From JBCAWW01 sp039024315 (GTDB lineage Bacteria; Bacteroidota; Bacteroidia; J057): 7,150 nt of DNA. Position 1 is the stretch's first letter; every line of letters begins with the position of its first letter. The position numbers and the translations under genes are program-made. The stretch lies in the NCBI GenBank assembly GCA_039024315.1, contig JBCCQN010000307.1, positions 1 through 7,150 of the forward strand. Reading direction: 5' to 3'. Under the pieces are notes generated by a model. The model searched no databases and had not been told where the DNA came from. It saw only the letters and a program-made list of their open reading frames with translations. Of the stretch, positions 1 to 5,269 are shown one piece after another.

Positions 1-231
1 CAAGGCTCCTTGCGGCAGATCCGTTTGCGTCTTTCCGACCAAGACGCCATAAAGATAAACGGCTTCCCCCTTGGCTAGCGCCTCTCTGGTAAACTTCTGT
101 TTTTGAGGGATGCGTTCCACGAGTGGAAAAACCAACTCACCATCGCCATACTCGTAACCAGCCTCCAAATCACTGAGGGCCACGAGAAGATTATCTTTGG
201 GATGGATGCGGAGGACGGGATTTTTGATCAT
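1..231 (-). CDS. uxaA: UxaA-family (altronate/galactarate dehydratase type) protein, N-terminal part only
   Basis: Partial: the first 77 codons are in the window, read from the ATG complementary to 229-231, and the gene continues past base 1. The visible protein begins MIKNPVLRIHPKDNLLVAL and continues with DLEAG, then a segment around IPQKQKF, then ALAKGEAVYLYG and VGKTQTDLPQG. This order matches the N-terminal SAF domain of UxaA, whose E. coli member has IHALDNVAVAL, RGHKFAL and KYGLPIG at matching places. Altronate dehydratase converts D-altronate to 2-keto-3-deoxygluconate in hexuronate breakdown in the cytoplasm. The same SAF domain also starts galactarate dehydratase and forms the small subunit of sulfolactate sulfo-lyase (SuyA). 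The catalytic domain lies outside the window, so the substrate cannot be fixed and uxaA is the best label, not a proof. The ATG is chosen because the SAF match begins within a few residues of it and no other in-frame ATG, GTG or TTG is seen just upstream. It diverges from the dehydratase gene at 294. Confidence 0.8.
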   Translation of the reverse strand, partial: MIKNPVLRIHPKDNLLVALSDLEAGYEYGDGELVFPLVERIPQKQKFTREALAKGEAVYLYGVLVGKTQTDLPQGAL

Positions 232-293
232 ATCGGTCTCGAAAATTTCAAAGCTAGACGCTTTTACTAATTTAGCAGAAAGCGCAAAATAAT
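232..293. promoter_or_regulatory. Divergent intergenic region, probable promoters for both flanking genes
   Basis: This 62-base, AT-rich gap separates two divergent start codons, so promoters for the rightward operon and the leftward uxaA-like gene should lie here or just inside the flanking genes. On the plus strand TAATTTAG (268-275) differs at one position from the Bacteroidota -7 box TAnnTTTG, about 18 bases before the ATG at 294. No clear TTTG -33 box sits at the expected distance. On the minus strand TTATTTTG (read from 292 down to 285) also has one mismatch. No strong Shine-Dalgarno sequence precedes either start. The promoter assignment is inference; only the divergent layout is certain. 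Confidence 0.3.
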
Positions 294-1253
294 ATGAATG
301 TCCATCAGGCGGTAACGGTTGCGGAACAGAAGATCAGACCTTATATCCTCGAGACTCCTATAGAATATTCGCCTTGGCTTAGTCAGGAGACTGGGGCTGA
401 GGTCTGGCTCAAATTGGAGCATTTGCAACGCACGGGTTCCTTTAAGCTACGTGGGGCGGCCAATAAAATCCTTTCGCTTTCGCCTGAGGAAGCCGCAAAA
501 GGGATCATTACGGCTTCTACCGGCAATCATGGGGCTGCTGTGGCCTATATGTCGCAAAAGCTCAATGTGAACTGTCAAGTCTATGTTTCCAATGAAGTTT
601 CTCCTTCCAAGGCCGCGGCCATGGAGATTTATGGCGCTCAATTGATTTATCATGGCGACGATCCGATAGAGTCTGAGTTATTGGCTCGCAAAACCGCTGA
701 AGAACAAGGGATTCCCTTCATTTCTCCTTACAATGATCCTGAAATCGTCGCGGGCCAAGGCACTATGGGCTTAGAGATCGATAAGCAGATGGAAGGATTA
801 GATGCAGTTTTTACCCCAGTAGGTGGGGGAGGACTTATCAGCGGAACCGCTGGTTATCTCAAAACGGCTCGTCCGGAGGTACTTCAAATCGGCTGCCAGC
901 CCGAAAACTCGGCTGTAATGTACGAATCCATCAAAGCAGGCAAGGTGGTGGACATTCCCTCATTACCTACGCTCTCTGACGGTACAGCTGGTGGCATGGA
1001 GCATGATAGTATCACTTTTGGGCTCAGCCAGCAATTTGTTGATGATTATATAATGGTAAGCGAGGCGGAAATTCGCGCGGCAATGCTATTTTTGCTCGAA
1101 AAGCATTATTACCTCGTCGAAGGGGCGGCCGGACTTTCTATCGCTTCCCTGCGAAAACGGGCTTCAGATTTTGCTGGTAAAAAAGTAGTACTTGTCCTTT
1201 GCGGCCGTAAAATCGGTCTTGAAAAACTTAAAAAAGAAGTGTTGCATGGATGA
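294..1253 (+). CDS. PLP-dependent serine/threonine dehydratase-family enzyme, EutB-like
   Basis: A 319-residue fold-type II PLP enzyme. The PLP lysine is K51 in TGSFKLRGA. The substrate and phosphate contact loop is TASTGNHGAAVA (73-84), the glycine-rich phosphate cup is GGGG at 177-180, and C303 in the C-terminal LCGRKIG is at the position where Ser or Cys meets the pyridine nitrogen. There is no C-terminal ACT domain, so it resembles the short catabolic dehydratases (about 310-330 residues) and not the biosynthetic IlvA. The motifs STGNHG and CGR (family variants SGGN or SGRN) resemble EutB, the dehydratase of ectoine/hydroxyectoine utilisation clusters, as well as serine dehydratase/racemase and threo-3-hydroxyaspartate dehydratase. 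The likely reaction is beta-elimination of water from a hydroxy-amino acid, releasing ammonia from a keto acid. The ATG at 294 is the obvious start. The TGA stop is the first unit of an octamer repeat that fills the gap to the next gene. The family is sure; the substrate is unknown. Confidence 0.9.
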   Translation: MNVHQAVTVAEQKIRPYILETPIEYSPWLSQETGAEVWLKLEHLQRTGSFKLRGAANKILSLSPEEAAKGIITASTGNHGAAVAYMSQKLNVNCQVYVSNEVSPSKAAAMEIYGAQLIYHGDDPIESELLARKTAEEQGIPFISPYNDPEIVAGQGTMGLEIDKQMEGLDAVFTPVGGGGLISGTAGYLKTARPEVLQIGCQPENSAVMYESIKAGKVVDIPSLPTLSDGTAGGMEHDSITFGLSQQFVDDYIMVSEAEIRAAMLFLLEKHYYLVEGAAGLSIASLRKRASDFAGKKVVLVLCGRKIGLEKLKKEVLHG

Positions 1254-1318
1254 GGAGTTGATGTTTCCCCTCAACCCATCAAAAATTCACCCACTCAATA
1301 AATCAACAAATCATTGGA
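1251..1318. repeat. Diverged 8-base-period inverted octamer element
   Basis: Reading from the stop codon of the preceding gene, the sequence divides into octamers: TGAGGAGT and TGATGTTT, then CCCC, then six units each beginning TCA (starts at 1271, 1279, 1287, 1295, 1303, 1311). The bodies of the units differ (ACCCA, AAAAT, CCCAC, ATAAA, ACAAA, TTGGA), but the leading trinucleotide never slips from the 8-base phase. The switch of orientation has the form GTTGA (1257-1261), nine bases, TCAAC (1271-1275). The same hinge with the same spacing is seen in the perfect element at 6851-6978. The element fills the whole gap between the dehydratase and aminotransferase genes, and its last unit holds the TTG start of the latter. 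It could act as an RNA hairpin, a binding array or a passive repeat; function is unknown. Confidence 0.75.
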
Positions 1319-2432
1319 AACCTTCATTCTCGAGCGCATTCAGTCTCTCTACGAAAATACCGTTGAATACAATTTGACGGAGAGTGGCGTGCACCCCTAT
1401 AGCCTTAAAGAACTGCTCAATCCCGACGAACTTAACGCTTTGCTGGAACTTTCTCTCGGTTATGGGCAAACCAATGGCTCCATTGCATTACGGGAAGCAA
1501 TCGCCAAACTTTACCCAGAAGGCAGCGTTGATCGTGAGCAAGTTTTGGTAACCAATGGTTCTTCAGAAGCCAATTTCGTAGCGATGAAAAGCCTGCTCAA
1601 AGCGGGGGACGAGGTATTGGTGATGCTGCCCAATTATTTGCAGATCTGGGGCATCGTCAAGGATATGGGTTGTGAAGTGAAAGGCTTTAACCTCAAGGCT
1701 GAATTTGACTGGGCACCCGACATCAGTGAACTCTTTGAATTGATCAGTCCGCAAACCAAAATGATCGCCCTTTGTCATCCCAATAATCCTACGGGGGCGG
1801 TTTTGACCGAATCTGAGATGCAAGAGATTGTGCGCTTAGCGGACTCGGTCGGTGCTTGGATTTATGCCGATGAGATTTATCGCGGTGCTGAGCTAGATGG
1901 GGTAGAGCGCCCCAGTTTTATCGGCATGTATGACAAAGTGGTCGTCAATGGCGGCCTCTCCAAGGCTTATGCTTTGCCGGGTTTACGCGTTGGCTGGTTA
2001 GTCGGTCCTAGAGAGATTATTGATGAGGCTTGGAGCTATCACGATTATACTTCGATCACGGCGAGCGTCTTGAGCCATAAAGTGGCCGCCAGAGTGCTTC
2101 AACCAGATTTACGATTGCAGATTTTGGATCGTACGCGCCACTTACTCAATCAAAACTTGGATATCCTCCAAAACTGGCAGGCAGGTTTTGGTAATTCATT
2201 TGATATGATTCCTCCTCAGGCAGGGGGGATGGCTTTTATGTCTTATCGCTTCGCAAAACGCTCAGCCGAAATCTCTGATTACTTGCGTGAAAAGCATAGT
2301 GTTTTTGTGGTACCGGGTAGCGCCTTTGGCATGGAAGGCTATCTGCGACTCGGCATAGGCGCGGAGGAAAATTATTTCCGTGAAGGCCTCGCTCGCATCA
2401 AAGAAGGCTTAGCTGCCTTGCAACTTTTGTAA
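1314..2432 (+). CDS. Class I/II (fold-type I) PLP aminotransferase, capreomycidine synthase-like
   Basis: A 372-residue fold-type I aminotransferase. Visible landmarks are the SLGYGQTNGSIALREAIA segment, the cofactor-ring region VTNGSSEAN, HPNNPTG (155-161, with N158 or N157 the PLP contact), YADEIY (D186 pairs with the pyridine nitrogen, Y189 with O3'), the Schiff-base lysine K217 in GLSKAYALPGLRVGW, and R345 in YLRLGIG for the substrate carboxylate. The N-terminus (LTESGVHPYSLKELL) and overall arrangement resemble a family that includes capreomycidine synthase, but most members are probably ordinary amino-acid aminotransferases. The start is TTG at 1314: an in-frame TAA lies at 1299-1301, no ATG or GTG lies between, and the next in-frame ATG is near residue 91, past conserved sequence. 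It lies 60 bases after the dehydratase and 15 before the AraC gene, in the same direction, so co-transcription is likely. It may process the same substrate or product as the dehydratase. The substrate cannot be told. Confidence 0.88.
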   Translation: METFILERIQSLYENTVEYNLTESGVHPYSLKELLNPDELNALLELSLGYGQTNGSIALREAIAKLYPEGSVDREQVLVTNGSSEANFVAMKSLLKAGDEVLVMLPNYLQIWGIVKDMGCEVKGFNLKAEFDWAPDISELFELISPQTKMIALCHPNNPTGAVLTESEMQEIVRLADSVGAWIYADEIYRGAELDGVERPSFIGMYDKVVVNGGLSKAYALPGLRVGWLVGPREIIDEAWSYHDYTSITASVLSHKVAARVLQPDLRLQILDRTRHLLNQNLDILQNWQAGFGNSFDMIPPQAGGMAFMSYRFAKRSAEISDYLREKHSVFVVPGSAFGMEGYLRLGIGAEENYFREGLARIKEGLAALQLL

Positions 2433-2447
2433 AGAAGGCGCATCCTT

Positions 2448-3251
2448 GTGATGATGCAAGCCCTTAAGCTCGGAGCCTACTTTGGCAAATCCAATCGCCG
2501 CCTCAATCTACCTGATCTCCTGCTCACAGATTTGGTTTATACCCACAATTATGTGGATTGGCACTATCATGAGCATGCTTATTTTGCCTATCTGCTGACG
2601 GGGCAATTAGGCGTTACAGACCGTAAACAAACCCATCATTTAGAGACGGGCAGCCTGCATTATCATTATTCAGAGGAAGCACACTGCAATCATAAGCCCG
2701 ATGTTTTTACCAGAGGCTTTCAGCTCGAAATCCATCAAAACTGGTTTGCCCGCTACGATCAGAAGCCGCAAAAAGAAGTGGGCAGTCGCTTGATCAAACA
2801 TCCCCAGCAACACCTACTCTTTGAGCAAATCTATCGAGAGTTTTTGCTATATGATGAAGAAGCGAGTCTCAGTATCGATGCGCTGGTTTTGCAACTGATG
2901 GGGGAGGATTCCAAACAAATTTTTCAAGGCCCTTCCTGGCGCAATAAGTTGCAAAATATCCTCCATGAAGAAACCCAAAGCCTGAGCCTGGAGGAGATCG
3001 CCAAGTTTTTGAATGTGCATCCTGTCTATTTGTGTCAGGAATCAGCTAGGGTTCTCGGCTGTACCATGGGCCAATATCGACGAAAACTGAAGCTGAGTCG
3101 GGCCCTGACCGCTATGCGGAACGCTCAATCTAGTCTTACCGAAATCGCCTATAACAGCGGCTTTAGCGACCAGAGTCATTTTTGCCGCACTTTTAAGCAA
3201 GCATTTGGCTATTCTCCTCTCCAATACCGCAAAAAGTTTTTGCAAGCTTAA
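2448..3251 (+). CDS. AraC-family transcriptional regulator
   Basis: A 267-residue protein with a cupin-like sensor domain and a C-terminal AraC/XylS DNA-binding domain. The sensor half holds a histidine cluster, WHYHEHAYFAYLLTG (38-52), and later HYHYSEEAHCNHKP, as in AraC-type cupins that bind small ligands or metal. The DNA-binding part spans about residues 174-264: a first helix-turn-helix around SLEEIAKFLNVHPVYLCQES, a linker helix, a second one around LTEIAYNSGFSDQSHFCRTF, and the family signature end FGYSPLQYRKKF. Three start codons follow in frame: GTG 2448, ATG 2451 and ATG 2454. AGAAGG at 2433-2438 is best spaced for the first two, and the choice changes the protein by one or two residues only. 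GAAGG is also part of a small possible stem, AAGG-CGCAT-CCTT, directly before the GTG. Placed 15 bases after the aminotransferase, it is most simply a local regulator of the operon and perhaps of the divergent uxaA-like gene. Confidence 0.92.
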   Translation: MMMQALKLGAYFGKSNRRLNLPDLLLTDLVYTHNYVDWHYHEHAYFAYLLTGQLGVTDRKQTHHLETGSLHYHYSEEAHCNHKPDVFTRGFQLEIHQNWFARYDQKPQKEVGSRLIKHPQQHLLFEQIYREFLLYDEEASLSIDALVLQLMGEDSKQIFQGPSWRNKLQNILHEETQSLSLEEIAKFLNVHPVYLCQESARVLGCTMGQYRRKLKLSRALTAMRNAQSSLTEIAYNSGFSDQSHFCRTFKQAFGYSPLQYRKKFLQA

Positions 3252-3266
3252 TCCTGTACAATTTTG

Positions 3267-3323
3267 CCAATTCTCAGTTTGTGTAATTGGAATGGAAACA
3301 TTTCTCTATCGGCTACGGTAGAG
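3267..3323. promoter_or_regulatory. Two inverted repeats between the araC-type gene and the serine hydrolase
   Basis: The 100-base gap holds two inverted repeats. The first is CCAATT (3267-3272), twelve bases, AATTGG (3285-3290), a perfect 6-base match. The second is CTCTATCG (3304-3311), loop GCTA, CGGTAGAG (3316-3323), an 8-base stem with one T-G wobble. The second would form a compact hairpin in the leader of the serine hydrolase mRNA, 28 bases before its ATG. It is not followed by a run of T on the plus strand, so it is not a standard rho-independent terminator. The first could be a weak terminator stem or a dimeric operator. I see no convincing TTTG / TAnnTTTG promoter pair here. Confidence 0.45.
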
Positions 3324-3351
3324 GAGAAAATCAGCATGTTAATTCCTAGCT

Positions 3352-5070
3352 ATGAGATTCATTACAAGCCTCTTTCTACTCCTGATCCTCCAAAGTCTTT
3401 TTTCTCAGTCCGACTATGCAAAATGGGAAGGGAGCTGGAAAGGGCAAATTCAAGATCCCCAAGCCTTGTCATTAGAGGTGATGGCGACCATTACTGCTTT
3501 CAATCAGTACCAAATTGAGCTGGTCCAAGACGGTAAAATTCTTTTGGAGTCCCCCGCAAAAGTAGATTCAGGGGGTATAGTTGAAGCAAAACTGGGCCCA
3601 CTCCAATTTAAGGGTCAATGTGATGAGGAAGGGATGCTTAAATACGCTTTCATCCGCGGACTCGGCTGCTATGAATACTCTTTACCATTGACTGGCCAAG
3701 GAAAAGCCTGGTTAGGGCGCTGGTGGCCTTGGCATACGCCCCTAATGGAGCCTGCAACTGTATATATTGCTATTGAACTAAGTGAGGGAGTGCCGAAGAT
3801 TTACCCCTTTTTTGATGAAGGACGCTTTCCCGGCACCTTCGCTACTGGATTTGAGGAAGATGCCGAAGGCGGAATTCGCTTTTTTGATTTTTTGACCGGG
3901 ATGGAGATGAAGGCGACTCTTGCAGAGAACGGCATGACCCTCCAATGGCTAGTTGGTGATCAAGTGCTAACGGAAACAAGTCTCACTCCTTTTGAAGGTG
4001 ATTTTCCAGTGGGCTTTGCCTACCCCGATTATGCTGCAGATCCCTTCCAGCCAAAGGCCATCGACCAATCGTTCCCCGCAGGGGTAGCCAAAAATCTCGA
4101 TCCGGCCCCTATGCAAAAAATGGTGAAAGACATAGAAGCAGGCACCCTGACTTTTACCGATGCGGTCCTAATCGCCCAGGAGGGGAAATTGATTTACGAA
4201 AACTATTTCAATGGCTATGGACCAGAAAATCCTCATCAGGTGCGCTCTATGCAAAAAAGTATGGCTTCAGCCCTAGCAGGGGTGGCAATCGCAGACGGAT
4301 ACATCTCGGGGGTAGAGGCAAAGATGGCTGATTACCTGCCGGAGAAATACCTTCCCTTATTGAAGGACGATAAACGTAAATCAGAGATCAGTTTGTATGA
4401 CTTGTTGACCATGAGCTCCGGGCTTGACGCCATAGATTTTGGCATCGATCGCACTTCTCCAGGCTCTGAAGACCAATATCAAAATACGCCTGATTGGACC
4501 AAAACCATCCTCTCTGTGCCGATGATCAACGAGCCCGGTGCGGTGGCTAATTATAGTTCTGCGAATCCTGCTTTGGTCGGAACCATGCTACACGAAGCCA
4601 CGGGCAAGGATTTGGGGATGTATCAGCACGAAAAGCTTTTTCATCCTTTGGGGATCGAAGCTTATGTCTTGCAGATCGCTCCTGACAATCAAGTTTATCA
4701 AGGTGGCGGCATTCTCATGCGTCCAAAAGATATGCTCAAGTTTGGTCAGTTATACCTCAATCAAGGACTTTGGGAGGGAGAGCAAATCCTGCCTGCTAGT
4801 TGGATCGAAGCTTCTATGCAAAACTATCTGCCACTCGTCAACACCAATGACAAAAACGGCTATGGCTATTATTGGTGGCACCGTAATTACGAAATCAACG
4901 GTAAGACGATTGCGTCGGTGGAGGCGCGTGGGGCGGGAGGTCAATATGTTTTTGTGATCGAAGAGTTAGAACTGGTAGCGGTCATCACATCGGCTAATTA
5001 TCGTAATGGGCGCTTTTTTCAGCCAGAGATCATCATGCGAGATTATATTTTACCAGCGATCTTGAAGTAG
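3352..5070 (+). CDS. Secreted beta-lactamase-family (class C-like) serine hydrolase
   Basis: A 572-residue exported hydrolase. Residues 1-18 form a signal peptide (MRFITSLFLLLILQSLFS, then QSD), without a lipobox cysteine. Residues about 21-240 are a beta-rich, Trp/Gly-rich region beginning WEGSWKGQI that I do not recognise. Residues about 245-570 are the serine beta-lactamase / penicillin-binding fold: nucleophile S299 and K302 in RSMQKSMAS (SxxK), Y401 in NYSSANPALVG (YSS in place of YSN, a variant known among NylB and esterase-like members), and RGAGGQ (526-531) at the KTG-like strand. YDLLTMSSGL and YGYYWWHR are also typical of the family. Members include esterases, D-aminopeptidases, amide hydrolases and 6-aminohexanoate-dimer hydrolase; true beta-lactamase activity is not implied. 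The ATG at 3352 is chosen because the signal peptide begins there. It lies in the same direction as the operon but 100 bases downstream, so it is probably a separate or loosely coupled unit. Confidence 0.92.
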   Translation: MRFITSLFLLLILQSLFSQSDYAKWEGSWKGQIQDPQALSLEVMATITAFNQYQIELVQDGKILLESPAKVDSGGIVEAKLGPLQFKGQCDEEGMLKYAFIRGLGCYEYSLPLTGQGKAWLGRWWPWHTPLMEPATVYIAIELSEGVPKIYPFFDEGRFPGTFATGFEEDAEGGIRFFDFLTGMEMKATLAENGMTLQWLVGDQVLTETSLTPFEGDFPVGFAYPDYAADPFQPKAIDQSFPAGVAKNLDPAPMQKMVKDIEAGTLTFTDAVLIAQEGKLIYENYFNGYGPENPHQVRSMQKSMASALAGVAIADGYISGVEAKMADYLPEKYLPLLKDDKRKSEISLYDLLTMSSGLDAIDFGIDRTSPGSEDQYQNTPDWTKTILSVPMINEPGAVANYSSANPALVGTMLHEATGKDLGMYQHEKLFHPLGIEAYVLQIAPDNQVYQGGGILMRPKDMLKFGQLYLNQGLWEGEQILPASWIEASMQNYLPLVNTNDKNGYGYYWWHRNYEINGKTIASVEARGAGGQYVFVIEELELVAVITSANYRNGRFFQPEIIMRDYILPAILK

Positions 5071-5269
5071 GAGTTTTTCTATCGGTTCGGCTTTTTTTAA
5101 GGTTTACTCGAAAGCTTTCGGGACGCGGAACGCTTATCCCTCTCGGCATCAAAGCCTCGGTATTGAGGAAGCTATGGTGGCAAACAAACAGAAGCTTTAG
5201 TTTTCAGTTCAAATAGTCGCTGTAGCTAAGAGAATTTCCCCCTATCTTGGGAGCTAAATTGATCGAATT
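5071..5269. other. Intergenic region with a 12-base palindrome, presumed promoter of the subtilase
   Basis: This 199-base gap shows no credible gene. It contains a run of seven T (5092-5098) without a preceding stem, a perfect palindrome CGAAAGCTTTCG (5109-5120), and a GC-richer block (about 5119-5180) with short stems such as GCG-GAA-CGC and CCTC-GGTATT-GAGG. Nearer the subtilase start, TAGTTTTC (5198-5205) and TATCTTGG (5243-5250) each differ by one position from the TAnnTTTG box, but neither has a TTTG box at the right distance. The subtilase promoter is presumably here, because the upstream gene ends 199 bases before and a T-run and stem structures intervene. The exact site is not supported. 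Confidence 0.3.

Noticed and set aside
2401..2447. AAGAAGGC twice (2401-2408, 2432-2439) with small stems (AAGGC-N6-GCCTT and AAGG-N5-CCTT) as an attenuator before the AraC gene
   Set aside because: Stems are only four to five base pairs, the first lies in coding sequence, and no T run follows; too weak to call.
3264..3518. Small open frame on the plus strand overlapping the start of the serine hydrolase
   Set aside because: It overlaps the signal peptide and mature N-terminus in another frame, has no family features, and is best explained by chance.
4538..4957. 139-codon open frame inside the serine hydrolase gene, plus strand
   Set aside because: It lies wholly within the conserved catalytic domain in another frame, and its translation is rich in Cys, Arg and Ser without motifs, as expected of a shadow.
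3352..5070. True antibiotic-resistance beta-lactamase
   Set aside because: The YSS and RGAGGQ variants, the long N-terminal region and the neighbours fit the broad esterase/peptidase-like branch of the fold; resistance cannot be inferred.
3305..5086. TCTATCGG on both sides of the serine hydrolase (3305-3312 and 5079-5086) as target-site or direct repeats of a mobile unit
   Set aside because: Only eight bases match exactly, there are no terminal inverted repeats or transposase, and the gene reads like its neighbours; chance is likely.
5074..5100. Rho-independent terminator after the serine hydrolase (run of seven T at 5092-5098)
   Set aside because: No stem of more than two base pairs precedes the T run (only CG-GTT-CG), so the terminator form is missing.
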